Of a DNA stretch of 64,000 nucleotides, positions 9,205-18,833 are shown piece by piece. How positions within the stretch are numbered: the first letter of the stretch is position 1; each line of letters starts with the position of its first letter. A program made the position numbers and the translations under genes. The stretch lies in assembly GCA_043778625.1 (NCBI GenBank), contig JAYWFU010000001.1, forward strand, positions 1 through 64,000, given 5' to 3'. The stretch is from JACMRI01 sp043778625. GTDB taxonomy: Bacteria; Bacteroidota; Bacteroidia; UBA4408. The notes beneath the pieces are model-generated. The model did no database searches and had not been told where the DNA came from. It saw only the letters and a program-made list of their open reading frames with translations.

Positions 9205-9929
9205 GCCTCTTCAGCCTGATGGTGCAACATACTCAAGCCATTAAGCGTTAGTGCACCTTGTGCTTTAGCGCGTTGTAATAATTGAGTAGCCTCAGGGTTA
9301 TATATTAAATCCATTATTAAATGCTGAGGTGTAATGTATTGCGTAGGAATGTTGGGCATGTCGTCCACCAAGGGATACATGCCTACGGGTGTAGTATTTA
9401 TTATAAATTTGAATTGCTGCATTACATAATTATTTACCTCGTTGTAAAATAATGTATTAGCAGTTTTTTTTTCGTTAGATGAAGTAACATAGTAATAATC
9501 AATACCTAGTTTTTGTAACACATGCACCACTGCCTTGCTTGCACCGCCAGTGCCAAGTACTAATGCACGTTGGTGGTTACTATCCAAAAATGGTTTTATA
9601 CTGTTACCAAAGCCTATATAATCAGTGTTGTGGCCAATGCGTTTACCGTTTTTTAATTGTACACAATTAACTGCGCCTATTACTTGGGCAGCATCGCTTA
9701 GTTCATCTAAATAATGTATAATGCTTTGCTTGTAAGGCATAGTTACGTTTACCCCTAATAACGACTGGTTATTGAGAACTTCTGCCACATCGTTAATAGT
9801 TAACAAATCGTACTTATTGTAGGTGTAATTAGGTAATGCTAAAGCAGTAATTCTTTTATTAAAATAATCTTGCGAAAACGAATGCGCTAAATTTTTACCA
9901 ATTAAACCAAGGGTTACAGCATTAGGCAT
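9183..9929 (-). CDS. aroE: Shikimate dehydrogenase
   Basis: A 248-residue NADP-dependent shikimate dehydrogenase (3-dehydroshikimate to shikimate, aromatic amino-acid pathway). Seen are the N-terminal substrate motif LIGKNLAHSFSQ, the catalytic Lys in NVTMPYK, Asp in GHNTDYIGF, the dinucleotide loop LGTGGASKAV and the terminal QAEEAWKIW. Length is slightly short of the usual 270. It overlaps the DedA gene upstream by 8 bp and the PAP2 gene downstream, so translation is probably coupled. Confidence 0.95.
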   Translation of the reverse strand: MPNAVTLGLIGKNLAHSFSQDYFNKRITALALPNYTYNKYDLLTINDVAEVLNNQSLLGVNVTMPYKQSIIHYLDELSDAAQVIGAVNCVQLKNGKRIGHNTDYIGFGNSIKPFLDSNHQRALVLGTGGASKAVVHVLQKLGIDYYYVTSSNEKKTANTLFYNEVNNYVMQQFKFIINTTPVGMYPLVDDMPNIPTQYITPQHLIMDLIYNPEATQLLQRAKAQGALTLNGLSMLHHQAEEAWKIWHA

Positions 9930-10578
9930 TAGTATTATTTTTTTTTGATTTGAAGTATTGAAACACTATTGGCAACAACGAAATGCCAATAATAGCAAAT
10001 ACTACTAACTCAAAATTATGTTTTACTACTTCAAAATTACCAAAAAAATATCCCAAACTAGTAAGCCCCGTTACCCACAGTATGGCACCGCCAATGCTGT
10101 AGGTTAAAAAGGTGGTGTATTTCATTTCGCCTACGCCAGCTACAAATGGTGCTATGGTACGTACTATGGGTATAAAGCGTGCCATTACTACGGTGCGGGC
10201 GCCATAGGTTTCAAAATAGGTTTCGGCACGGGCTATGTACTCGGGTTTTACAAAACGGCTTAGCCATTTTATTTGCAATACCTTATCGCCCAAAAATTTC
10301 CCTACAAAATAATTAGTATTATCGCCCAATATAGCTGCAATAATTAAGAGTGGTATTAGCACAAATATATTTAACGTGTGGGTTGATGCAATAAGCGCAC
10401 CTGCAGCAAATAGTAACGAATCGCCAGGTAAAAGTGGCATTATTACTAAACCAGTTTCAACAAATATTATTAGGCACAGTATTAAGTAACTGAGTTGTTG
10501 GTAGTTGGTAAATATGTCGGCAAGATGTTTATCAATATGCAGTACAAAATCAATAAGGGTGGTTAGTAGTTCAAGCAT
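9922..10578 (-). CDS. DedA-family inner-membrane protein
   Basis: A 218-residue SNARE-associated/DedA protein with several transmembrane segments. The conserved family motif is seen as ETYGARTVVMARFIPIVRT, with the arginines and proline needed by E. coli DedA proteins. Relatives help move undecaprenyl phosphate or phosphatidylethanolamine across the membrane. A PAP2 phosphatase two genes on could act in the same lipid-carrier recycling, which is inference. It follows yajQ by 23 bp. Confidence 0.93.
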   Translation of the reverse strand: MLELLTTLIDFVLHIDKHLADIFTNYQQLSYLILCLIIFVETGLVIMPLLPGDSLLFAAGALIASTHTLNIFVLIPLLIIAAILGDNTNYFVGKFLGDKVLQIKWLSRFVKPEYIARAETYFETYGARTVVMARFIPIVRTIAPFVAGVGEMKYTTFLTYSIGGAILWVTGLTSLGYFFGNFEVVKHNFELVVFAIIGISLLPIVFQYFKSKKNNTNA

Positions 10579-10601
10579 TTTTAACGAGTTGTTAGTATGT
10601 A

Positions 10602-11090
10602 TTATTTAACGTTATCCATTTGCAACGGCAAGCCATAATCGTTGCTACGCACGGTTTGCATAATTAGTTGCAGCTCGTTAATGCTCTTGCTCGTTACACG
10701 CACAGTTTCGTCCATTACTTGTGCTGTGGCTTTAGTTTTAAGAGCTTTAATATCCGCAAGTATTTTGCGGCTCGCATCTTTATCCACCCCTTGTTTTATT
10801 TTGATGTCTTGCTTCACCATCATACCGCTAGCGTAGTGGGCTTTGGTTAAATCAAGGCAAGTAGGGTTTACGTTTTGCTTAATCATTCGGCTACGAATAA
10901 TATCAATGAGCGAGTTAAGGCGCATTTCGTTTTCAGTAGTAATGTTAAGCGTTAAGTCTTTTTTGTTAAAGTTTAATTCTGTTTTAGTGTCTTTAAAATC
11001 AAAGCGCGACACATATTCTTTACGCACAATATTCATAATGTTTTCCATTACTTGGGCATCTACTTTACTTACAATATCAAAACTAGGCAT
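10602..11090 (-). CDS. YajQ-family nucleotide-binding protein
   Basis: A 162-residue YajQ protein. It starts MPSFDIVSKVDAQVMENI, the family's standard opening, and contains KIKQGVDKDASRKI and KVQA-like segments of the two RNA-binding-like folds. Some relatives bind cyclic di-GMP and work with transcription regulators; that is not shown here. It is the first gene of the minus-strand run ending at the response regulator, and 444 bp of mostly gene-free sequence lies upstream. Confidence 0.93.
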   Translation of the reverse strand: MPSFDIVSKVDAQVMENIMNIVRKEYVSRFDFKDTKTELNFNKKDLTLNITTENEMRLNSLIDIIRSRMIKQNVNPTCLDLTKAHYASGMMVKQDIKIKQGVDKDASRKILADIKALKTKATAQVMDETVRVTSKSINELQLIMQTVRSNDYGLPLQMDNVK

Positions 11091-11324
11091 TGGCTTATTT
11101 GTTATAGGTTTTTAATGGTGTAAATCTATCATTAATTTTATGCATAGCGCTATTGGATTGAGGTTACTTTAAGGTAATGTTTATTCTTTCAAACTACAGT
11201 TTTTGTAAAATCTGAAGTTATTCAATTGTCTAACAATACCAGTGTTGTTCGGTAGGAGTAGCTGTTTTTTTTAGTGTTTAAACTTTTTCTTATCATTTAT
11301 TAGTTTTTTAATTTAAGTGCTCTA

Positions 11325-11421
11325 ACTAAATTAAACAGTAGCCGAAGGAAGAGATTTGGATTTGAAACTCCTGATGAAATTTTTGAGCTAAAACTTGATA
11401 ATGCACCATTTATTATTACTT
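11325..11421 (+). pseudogene. IS30-like transposase, C-terminal relic
   Basis: In the frame starting at 11325 a short run reads TKLNSSRRKRFGFETPDEIF followed by ELKLDNAPF. IS30-family transposases end with LN.RPRKRL.F.TP.EVF, so this looks like the last part of such an enzyme. An in-frame stop at 11301-11303 and no start codon show it is a remnant. No matching end repeat could be assigned. It sits inside the 444-bp gap between yajQ and the helicase; the rest of that gap (11091-11324 and 11422-11534) shows nothing recognisable beyond the helicase leader. Confidence 0.6.
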
Positions 11422-11534
11422 ACCATGTACTGCATATAAAGTTTTGTACAGTAGTTTGCACATTCTTAGTAAAACCATACCAGTAAATGAACTATATTTA
11501 CCACGTATAATATTTTAAAAAAAACAAACGCATT

Positions 11535-12755
11535 TTGACATTTAACGATTTTAATTTTGAAGAATCATTGCTAGAGGGGCTACAAGCCATGAACTACAAG
11601 CAACCTACACCCATACAACAGCAAGCCATACCACTAATACAACAAGGTAAAGATTTAATAGCTTGCGCACAAACGGGCACAGGTAAAACAGCAGCGTTTG
11701 TACTACCTATTTTAAATAAAATTGTAAAAAATAACGCTGCAACAAGTAGTGTAAACACACTAATAATAGCTCCTACGCGCGAGTTAGCAATGCAAATTGA
11801 CCAGCAAATAGAGGGTATGTCGTACTTTTGTGGCGTAAGTTCAATAGCCATTTATGGTGGTAACGATGGCATGGCTTGGGAGCGCCAAGCTAAGGCGCTA
11901 AAAGAAGGGGCCGACATAATTATTGCTACTCCAGGTAGATTAATTGCACTGTTACAATCAGGCGATTTAAAGTTTCCAACACTACAGCATTTTATATTAG
12001 ATGAAGCCGATAGAATGCTAGACATGGGTTTTGCCGAAGACCTAGCCACCATCGTAAAACACATACCGGCACAGCGCCAAACCATATTGTTTTCGGCCAC
12101 TATGCCGCCTAAAATACGTACTCTTGCGGCACAGTTATTAACTAACCATGAGCAAATAAACATAGCAGTATCCAAGCCTGCGGCAGGTATTGTGCAACAG
12201 GCCTATGTGGTATATGATAATCAAAAAGAAAAACTACTACAAGATATTTTAAAAAACGAGGACTACGCTTCGGTAATTGTGTTTTGTGGTACTAAAGAAA
12301 AAGTACATGAGCTATACAAAACATTTAATGCATTAAAATATTCGGTAAAAGGATTTTCATCTAACTTAGAGCAAGCTGAGCGTGAAGAAATTATGCGTGA
12401 TTTTAAAGGTAAGCGCTTACGCATACTCATTGGTACCGATATACTTTCGCGCGGCATTGATGTAGACGGAATAAGTCTTGTGGTAAACTTTGATGTACCG
12501 CCCGATCCCGAAGATTACATACACCGTATTGGGCGTACCGCTCGTGCCGAAAAAGCAGGCGTAGCTATTACGTTTGTAAACCAACGTGACCAGGTACGTT
12601 TTGGTCAAATTGAAGCTCTAATGGGTATTGATGTAACTAAAGTTGAAATACCCGAGGCATTTGGTAAAGGACCTGTGTATAACCCTGAAGCTCCCCTAAA
12701 AACATTTAGTAAACCGAGTAATTTTAAACGCAAAAATAATTTTACAAAAAAGTAA
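11535..12755 (+). CDS. DEAD-box ATP-dependent RNA helicase, RhlE-like
   Basis: A 406-residue DEAD-box helicase. In order: Q motif (aromatic Phe in TFNDFNF, then YKQPTPIQQQAIP), AQTGTGKT, PTRELA, DEAD, SAT, and HRIGRTAR of the second RecA domain. A basic tail follows (FKRKNNFTKK), which usually binds RNA. The start is a TTG at 11535: no ATG lies upstream in frame, and the first internal ATG (MNYKQPTP) would remove the upstream Phe of the Q motif. Relatives unwind short RNA duplexes in ribosome assembly, RNA decay or cold adaptation. Confidence 0.94.
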   Translation: MTFNDFNFEESLLEGLQAMNYKQPTPIQQQAIPLIQQGKDLIACAQTGTGKTAAFVLPILNKIVKNNAATSSVNTLIIAPTRELAMQIDQQIEGMSYFCGVSSIAIYGGNDGMAWERQAKALKEGADIIIATPGRLIALLQSGDLKFPTLQHFILDEADRMLDMGFAEDLATIVKHIPAQRQTILFSATMPPKIRTLAAQLLTNHEQINIAVSKPAAGIVQQAYVVYDNQKEKLLQDILKNEDYASVIVFCGTKEKVHELYKTFNALKYSVKGFSSNLEQAEREEIMRDFKGKRLRILIGTDILSRGIDVDGISLVVNFDVPPDPEDYIHRIGRTARAEKAGVAITFVNQRDQVRFGQIEALMGIDVTKVEIPEAFGKGPVYNPEAPLKTFSKPSNFKRKNNFTKK

Positions 12756-12826
12756 ATTGATTTTTTCTTTCGCTACGGTTCGTAGGGATAAGAACCTTGG
12801 CCACCTATAACCTTGACCAGCAATAC

Positions 12827-12853
12827 GCCTTACTAGCTAAGGCTAGGTTTTTT
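12827..12853 (+). terminator. Possible terminator after the helicase gene
   Basis: Two alternative small hairpins overlap here: GCCTTA/TAAGGC around CTAGC, and CTAGC/GCTAG around TAAG. The second is followed by a T6 run. Stems are short, so this is tentative. The motif ACGCCTTACTAGC recurs in reverse orientation near 60.52 kb. Confidence 0.4.
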
Positions 12854-12892
12854 GTTATATTTACCGTCTAAAGTATTTTAGTAATATCACGC

Positions 12893-14347
12893 ATGCAACG
12901 CAACTTTATAGTAAATCTTTTTTTCTTACTGTTACTTAATTTTTTAATAAAGCCGTTTTGGATTTTAGGAGTTGACCGTGGGTTTCAAAATGCAGTAGGA
13001 GCAAGTGATTATGGTATTTATTTTGCGTTATTTAATTTTACTTTTTTATTTTATTTTTTTTTAGATTTTGGAATTACGAATTTCAACAATAAAAAAATAG
13101 CACAAGACAACTCGCTCGTAGCCGATTACCTACCCAAGTTATTAAGTTTAAAATTTGTATTAGGTTTTTTTTATTTTTTATTAACTATTGGCGTAGCATA
13201 CCTACTTAACTATGATTTTAATCAACTTCAGTTTTTGGCTATACTTACATTTAATCAATTTTTAAGTTCCTTAATTGTGTATTTGCGTAGTAATGTTTCG
13301 GGCTTACATTATTTTAAAACAGACAGTTTCTTGTCAGTACTCGATAGGTCGTTAATGATAGGTATGTGCGCTACATTACTTATGGTGCCTACCTTACGTG
13401 GTTATGTAAATATTTTAACGTTTGCTTACACACAAACAATTTCTCTTACTATAACTACCGTAGTGGCTTATGCCATAGTGGTTAAGCACACGCACGGCAT
13501 AAGTATTAAGTGGGATACTAAGTTTGTGTTGCAAATACTCAAAAAAAGTTTTCCGTATGCCATACTTATTATGCTCATGGCGTTTTATAATCGTATAGAT
13601 TCCGTGCTTATTGAGCGTTTATTAACCAACGGAAAAGAGCAAGCCGGCATATATGCACAAGCTTTTCGTTTGTTAGACTCTGTGAATATGATTGCCTATT
13701 TATTCTCAGTATTATTACTCCCTATGTTTGCCAAGCAAATAACCGAAACTAAGGTAGTAATGGATTTAGCTCAGTTTGCCTTTAAAATAACATTTGCACT
13801 AGCAATGGGGGTGGGGCTGGTAGCAACGTTTCATGCTACAGCAATTATGCAATTGCTGTACATAAATCATGTAGACGAATCGGCACAGGTGCTACGTGTA
13901 ATTATGTGGTGTTTTTTGGGTACATCAACTACTTATATTTTTGGTACTTTGCTTACGGCTAACGGTAGCCTCAAATACCTTAATTTTGTGGCGTTGGGCG
14001 GTATGATGCTAAACTTAGTGCTAAACTATATACTTATTCCAAAATATGCCGCCGCAGGTAGTGCTGTGGCAAGCGCTACTACGCAGTTTGTTACTGCGTT
14101 TATACAAATGATACTTGCCTACAAAATATTTAATATTAAAATAGGCAAGGAGTTGTGGTTGCCCAGTTTGCTTTATGCAGGCATAAGCATAGTTCTATTT
14201 GTGGCGTTAAGTTACACTAATTTATTTTGGATAATTCAAATTGCAATTGCTACCGTAAGTATGGTTATTTTATTATTTATTTGTAAAATGTTTAATCTAA
14301 CCCAAATTATAGAAGTTGGCAAAACATTTGTAAAATCTAAACCTTAA
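12893..14347 (+). CDS. Wzx-type polysaccharide flippase (MOP superfamily)
   Basis: A 484-residue, strongly hydrophobic protein with about 12-14 membrane segments and no signal peptide. It opens MQRNFIVNLFFLLLLNFLIK and has the family's paired six-helix pattern with charged turns (YNRIDSVLIERLL). MOP flippases move lipid-linked sugar units from the cytoplasmic to the periplasmic face. It leads a tightly spaced set with two Wzz-like proteins and an O-antigen ligase/polymerase, which supports a polysaccharide role. No glycosyltransferase is next to it, so the sugar is made from elsewhere. Confidence 0.88.
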   Translation: MQRNFIVNLFFLLLLNFLIKPFWILGVDRGFQNAVGASDYGIYFALFNFTFLFYFFLDFGITNFNNKKIAQDNSLVADYLPKLLSLKFVLGFFYFLLTIGVAYLLNYDFNQLQFLAILTFNQFLSSLIVYLRSNVSGLHYFKTDSFLSVLDRSLMIGMCATLLMVPTLRGYVNILTFAYTQTISLTITTVVAYAIVVKHTHGISIKWDTKFVLQILKKSFPYAILIMLMAFYNRIDSVLIERLLTNGKEQAGIYAQAFRLLDSVNMIAYLFSVLLLPMFAKQITETKVVMDLAQFAFKITFALAMGVGLVATFHATAIMQLLYINHVDESAQVLRVIMWCFLGTSTTYIFGTLLTANGSLKYLNFVALGGMMLNLVLNYILIPKYAAAGSAVASATTQFVTAFIQMILAYKIFNIKIGKELWLPSLLYAGISIVLFVALSYTNLFWIIQIAIATVSMVILLFICKMFNLTQIIEVGKTFVKSKP

Positions 14348-14355
14348 TTTTTTCC

Positions 14356-15393
14356 ATGGCTCAAAATAATTCATCTTTTAATTTTTCGTTTAAAGTATTG
14401 CTTACGCTACTGTTAAAACACCGAGTAATGTACGTTAAGTTAATGGTAGCAACCCTTGTATTAGCCACCATTACGAGCTTGCTAATAACCCCCAAATATA
14501 GGGCGGAGACTATTGTTTTTCCTACATCAACCAACTCTATATCAAAATCGTTGTTGAGCGATGTTACTGATCGTAAGCAAGATTTAATGCAGTTTGGCGA
14601 AGACGAAGATGTGGATCAATTACTACAAGTATTGGAGAGCGAAGAGCTAAAAGAACGATTGGTTAAAAACTTTAACTTGTTTGCCCATTACGATATAGAC
14701 ACTACTTCAACCACTAAAAACACGGAGTTAGCGGCGCAGCTAAAGCAAAATATACAGTTTAAGCGCACTGAATTTACCTCGGTTAAAATAATAGTAATTG
14801 ATAAAGACCCCATGTTAGCCGCTAATATGGCTAATGCTATTACGTTTTTGTACGATACTATAAAACACACTATTCAAAACCAACGTGCAGAGCAAGCCTA
14901 TGTTATAATGCTTAATCAGTTTAACGAAGGCAACAGAGAAATTAAATTAGAGGAAGATTCATTACGTAAGTTGCGCCAAATGGGCATTAATGATTATGAG
15001 TCGCAATCGGAACGCTTAAACGAAGCCTATGGCAAGGCTATACTCGAAGGTAGAGACGGTGCAGCAATAAAACTGAACGAAAAAATAAATACGCTATCTA
15101 CTTACGGTGGTTATTATGTAACGCTACGCGACGATATTTATTTTAAACGTAAAGAATTAGCGCGTGTAAAAACTAAGCTAGACGAAGCCCACATGGATTT
15201 AATACAAAACGTACCGGCTAAGTTTGTAGTAAGTAAGGCTCACGTGCCCGAACAAAAATATACGCCCGTAAGATGGCTAATTGTACTAATTTGTAGTGTT
15301 GCCACTACCTTGTTATTTGCATTTATGGTATGCGTGTACGAACTGCGCCAAGAGTTAAAGGACTACTTTGGCATAACTGCCATTAAATATTAA
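14356..15393 (+). CDS. Wzz-like chain-length determinant protein
   Basis: A 345-residue protein with one membrane helix near residues 25-45 and another near 305-330, and a long helical periplasmic part between. The N-terminal flank TPKYRAETIVFP and the C-terminal KYTPVRWLIVLICS fit the Wzz family, whose second helix is preceded by a Pro-rich stretch. There is no Walker motif, so no tyrosine-kinase domain is fused. It starts 8 bp after the flippase stop. It probably sets polysaccharide chain length or forms part of the periplasmic export channel. Confidence 0.82.
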   Translation: MAQNNSSFNFSFKVLLTLLLKHRVMYVKLMVATLVLATITSLLITPKYRAETIVFPTSTNSISKSLLSDVTDRKQDLMQFGEDEDVDQLLQVLESEELKERLVKNFNLFAHYDIDTTSTTKNTELAAQLKQNIQFKRTEFTSVKIIVIDKDPMLAANMANAITFLYDTIKHTIQNQRAEQAYVIMLNQFNEGNREIKLEEDSLRKLRQMGINDYESQSERLNEAYGKAILEGRDGAAIKLNEKINTLSTYGGYYVTLRDDIYFKRKELARVKTKLDEAHMDLIQNVPAKFVVSKAHVPEQKYTPVRWLIVLICSVATTLLFAFMVCVYELRQELKDYFGITAIKY

Positions 15394-15407
15394 AAAAAAA
15401 ACGAAAA

Positions 15408-16331
15408 ATGATAACGATGAACTGGCTTTTAATGAAAGAATATGTACTAAAACATATTCGTATAATAACACTACTTACAGCAGTGGCTATGGTGCTTGGC
15501 GTGGTGGTTTCGCACCCTGCTGTTATAAAACCTAAGTACAAATCGCGCATAGTATTTTACCCCTCTAATATTTCGCCGTATAGTAAGGAGTCAGAAACCG
15601 AACAAGCGTTACAGTTTATGGATGCAAGTTATATACGCGATAATGTTATTAAACAATTTGACTTATATACCCATTACGATATTGCACCCAATCAACCAAA
15701 ATCATTGTTTTATATGCACGGTGTGTATGGCGAAAATGTGCGTGTAAGCAAAACTAATTACGAAGCCATTGAAGTAATTGTTGTAGATGAAGATGCACAA
15801 ATGGCTTATAATATGGTAAACGCTATTGTTGATTTATACAATAAAAAAGTAAAACAATTACACGAACAAAAATCAAACGAAGTAGCCGCCTTATACCTAG
15901 TGCAAATGCAACAGCAACAACGTTATATTGATTCGTTAGCTGCGCTTGAGCAGCCGCTACGCGAGCAGTACGGAGTACTTAGTTACGACATACAAGTAGA
16001 ACAAGCCACTAAGGGGGCGTACCAAGGCACGCGCTCTGCCGACGCTCAAAAGCTGTTAGCTAATTTAGCTAAGTACGGTAATGCGTCTCAAAATATTGGT
16101 GCACAACTCGAACTATTACGTATTGATTATGCCAAGAGTGTAGAGTTTTATTTTAATGCGCTAAAGGAGCGCAACAATAAATTTACCTTTACCAATGTTG
16201 TTGTTGATGCTTTTGTGGCCGACAAAAAACATTATCCTGTACGTTGGTTAATTGTAGTTAGTTTAGCGCTGTCTACATTGGTATTAAGTTGCATTGGTGC
16301 TATTGTTATTGAGGCACGCCAACAACGTTAA
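15408..16331 (+). CDS. Second Wzz-like chain-length determinant protein
   Basis: A 307-residue protein built like its upstream neighbour: membrane helix at about 15-40, VKIxPKY-like KPKYKSRIVFYPSNISPYS, a Gln-rich helical region (LVQMQQQQRYIDSL), and a C-terminal HYPVRWLIVVSLAL helix. Shared spacing and the repeated T-Y-E-A-I-E-V-I-V-V-D-like segment suggest an old duplication followed by divergence. The start at 15408 has an alternative ATG at 15417; both leave the helix intact. It probably forms a mixed oligomer with the previous protein. Confidence 0.8.
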   Translation: MITMNWLLMKEYVLKHIRIITLLTAVAMVLGVVVSHPAVIKPKYKSRIVFYPSNISPYSKESETEQALQFMDASYIRDNVIKQFDLYTHYDIAPNQPKSLFYMHGVYGENVRVSKTNYEAIEVIVVDEDAQMAYNMVNAIVDLYNKKVKQLHEQKSNEVAALYLVQMQQQQRYIDSLAALEQPLREQYGVLSYDIQVEQATKGAYQGTRSADAQKLLANLAKYGNASQNIGAQLELLRIDYAKSVEFYFNALKERNNKFTFTNVVVDAFVADKKHYPVRWLIVVSLALSTLVLSCIGAIVIEARQQR

Positions 16332-16335
16332 TAGG

Positions 16336-17820
16336 GTGCAAGCATTGCTACATAAATTTAAACAAGCCATAACGCCATCGTTAGCTATGGTTGCGTTTAT
16401 AGTGGCATTTATGGTGTTAAATAGTTATTTTATTGTTAATCAAAACAGCTATATCATTAGTATTATTCCACTAGTGCTTATTGGTATTGGTGTGTTTGTA
16501 TTTAAGTTTGAATGGATAGTTTACCTAATTGCATTTAGTGTTCCGTTATCGGTTAATTTAGCTGATAGTGAGTATAAACTTGGGCTAAGCCTACCTTCTG
16601 AGCCACTAATGATACTGGTTACAGGTTTGTTTTTGCTCAACACATTTGTTACACGTACTTATCCGTTAGCGGTACTACAACACCCTATTGTAAGAGCTAT
16701 ATTGTTATCTATGTTGTGGGTATTTATTACAAGTATAACCAGTACGTTACCTGTTGTTTCTTTTAAGTTTTTAATAGCCAAAACATGGTTTTTAACCACT
16801 GCATTATTTGTACCTATGTTGTTGTATCAATCAGTTATTACCGCCAAATTATTAATTCGTATTTTATTACTCGGCATGTTGTGCGTGGCCGTGTACACCA
16901 TTATTATGCACGCTCAGCATAATTTTGATGAAAAAACGGCACACTGGATTATGTCGCCTTTTTATAGCGATCACACCTCTTACGGCGCAATACTAGCAAT
17001 GCTATTGCCTACAAGCATTTACTTTGCGTTGTCGTCAAAATCTACGGGTTTTTCGCGCTTGTTTTTTACGTTAGTTACCTTGGTGCTTACTGCTGCCACT
17101 TTGCTGTCGTACACTCGTGCGGCTTGGGTAAGTTTGGTGGCAGTGTTTGGGTTGTTTATATTATTTAAGTTAAAAGTACAGTTGCGCCATTTACTAATAG
17201 TGGGTGGTTCGTTATTATTTTTAGTGCTTATTAACCTAAATACAATAGTAGATAAACTCGAAAAAAACAATCAAGATTCCTCCAGTAATTTAACAGAGCA
17301 TGTGGAGTCTATCTCCAATATTTCAACCGATGCCTCTAACCTCGAACGCTTAAATCGTTGGAGTTGTGCCTTGAGTATGTTTGACGAGAAACCATTATTG
17401 GGTTGGGGTCCTAATACTTATCAGTTTCAATATGCTCCGTTTCAACAAGCCAAGTACAAAACTATTATTAGCACCAATAGTGGCGATAGAGGCAATGCAC
17501 ACAGCGAGTACTTAGCACCATTGTGCGAGCAAGGGATACTCGGGTTAGTGTTTTGGATAGTAATATTAGCTTTAATAATAAAGTATGGCTTTAGTAATTA
17601 TTATAACCCTAGCATTGATACTGACACCCGTAATTTTTCGTTAAGTATTTTCTTAGGATTAATTACCTACGTGATACACGGGTTTTTAAATAATTTTTTG
17701 GATCAAGATAAAATTACATTTCCATTTTGGACATTTGTAGCCATAATTATTGCTACTGATTTATATTATACTGCTACCACCACAACCTCACACAATAACC
17801 AACCACCATGCCCACAATAG
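16336..17820 (+). CDS. O-antigen ligase / Wzy-type polymerase family protein
   Basis: A 494-residue polytopic membrane protein if started at GTG 16336, which lies 4 bp after the upstream stop; a TTG at 16294 is also open but would overlap the neighbour by 38 bp. About 11-12 helices are seen. The large periplasmic loop carries RLNRWSCALSMFDEKPLLGW followed by GPNTYQF and NAHSEYLAPLCEQG, the RhW and H.E.L..L.E.G patterns of WaaL/Wzy enzymes. It either ligates or polymerises lipid-linked sugars; the two roles cannot be told apart by sequence. It is translated in overlap (13 bp) with dusB. Confidence 0.87.
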   Translation: MQALLHKFKQAITPSLAMVAFIVAFMVLNSYFIVNQNSYIISIIPLVLIGIGVFVFKFEWIVYLIAFSVPLSVNLADSEYKLGLSLPSEPLMILVTGLFLLNTFVTRTYPLAVLQHPIVRAILLSMLWVFITSITSTLPVVSFKFLIAKTWFLTTALFVPMLLYQSVITAKLLIRILLLGMLCVAVYTIIMHAQHNFDEKTAHWIMSPFYSDHTSYGAILAMLLPTSIYFALSSKSTGFSRLFFTLVTLVLTAATLLSYTRAAWVSLVAVFGLFILFKLKVQLRHLLIVGGSLLFLVLINLNTIVDKLEKNNQDSSSNLTEHVESISNISTDASNLERLNRWSCALSMFDEKPLLGWGPNTYQFQYAPFQQAKYKTIISTNSGDRGNAHSEYLAPLCEQGILGLVFWIVILALIIKYGFSNYYNPSIDTDTRNFSLSIFLGLITYVIHGFLNNFLDQDKITFPFWTFVAIIIATDLYYTATTTTSHNNQPPCPQ

Positions 17821-18815
17821 GCAACATACAATTACCCGAATTTCCATTACTATTAGCTCCTATGGAGGATGTAAGCGACCCGCCGTTCCGCTCAGTGTGC
17901 AAGGCTAATGGCGCCGACTTAATGTATACCGAATTTATTAGCAGCGAAGGCTTAATACGCGATGCAATTAAAAGTCGAAAAAAATTAGATATATACGATT
18001 ACGAGCGCCCAATAGGCATACAAATATTTGGCGGCGATGAAGATGCCATGGCCATAAGCGCCCGCATTGTTGATGCCACACAGCCCGATTTATTAGATAT
18101 TAATTTTGGTTGCCCCGTTAAAAAAGTAGTGTGCAAAGGCGCAGGCGCAGGTGTGTTAAAAGATGTGCCACTAATGATACGCCTTACGCAAGCGGTAGTA
18201 AAATCAACGGCGCTGCCAGTAACCGTAAAAACACGCCTAGGCTGGGACGACAACTCCATAAATATTATGGAAGTGGCAGAACGCTTGCAGGATGTGGGTG
18301 TGCAGGCACTATCTATACACGGGCGCACACGTGCACAAATGTACAAAGGCAAGGCCGATTGGAGCAAAATAGCAGAGGTAAAAAACAATCCGCGCATTAC
18401 TATACCTATTTTTGGCAATGGAGATTTAACCACGCCCGAACAAGCGGTAGATTGGAAAAATAAATACGGCGTTGATGGCGTAATGATAGGGCGTGCAAGC
18501 ATAGGCAATCCCTGGATATTTAATCAAATAAAACATTATGTGGCTACGGGTCAGCACCTTGCGCCACCCACCATACACGAGCGGGTTAGCACAGTGCAAC
18601 AGCACCTCGACTTTAGTATGCGCTGGAAAGGCGATGTGGTGGGCGTGGTAGAGATGCGTGCGCACTACGCTAATTATTTTAAAGGCATACCTAATTTTAA
18701 AGAGTATCGTGTAAAGTTGGTTACCACTATTGATTATGATGAGGTAACACAAACCCTCAATGAAATAGCCGATAAGTTTTCGGACGAAGAACTAGCAATC
18801 AGTACTAACTTATAA
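17808..18815 (+). CDS. dusB: tRNA-dihydrouridine synthase, DusB type
   Basis: A 335-residue flavoenzyme that reduces uridine to dihydrouridine in tRNA D loops. The TIM-barrel starts LPLLLAPMEDVSDPPFRSVC-like; the catalytic cysteine is in NFGCPVKK with VVCKGAGAGVL after it, and FMN-binding runs are TVKTRLGWD, SIHGRTRAQMY and GVMIGRASIGNPW. The helical C-terminus is present. It overlaps the ligase gene by 13 bp although their functions are unrelated, so it simply shares the transcript. Confidence 0.93.
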   Translation: MPTIGNIQLPEFPLLLAPMEDVSDPPFRSVCKANGADLMYTEFISSEGLIRDAIKSRKKLDIYDYERPIGIQIFGGDEDAMAISARIVDATQPDLLDINFGCPVKKVVCKGAGAGVLKDVPLMIRLTQAVVKSTALPVTVKTRLGWDDNSINIMEVAERLQDVGVQALSIHGRTRAQMYKGKADWSKIAEVKNNPRITIPIFGNGDLTTPEQAVDWKNKYGVDGVMIGRASIGNPWIFNQIKHYVATGQHLAPPTIHERVSTVQQHLDFSMRWKGDVVGVVEMRAHYANYFKGIPNFKEYRVKLVTTIDYDEVTQTLNEIADKFSDEELAISTNL

Positions 18816-18833
18816 TTGTATCAAATTTATATA

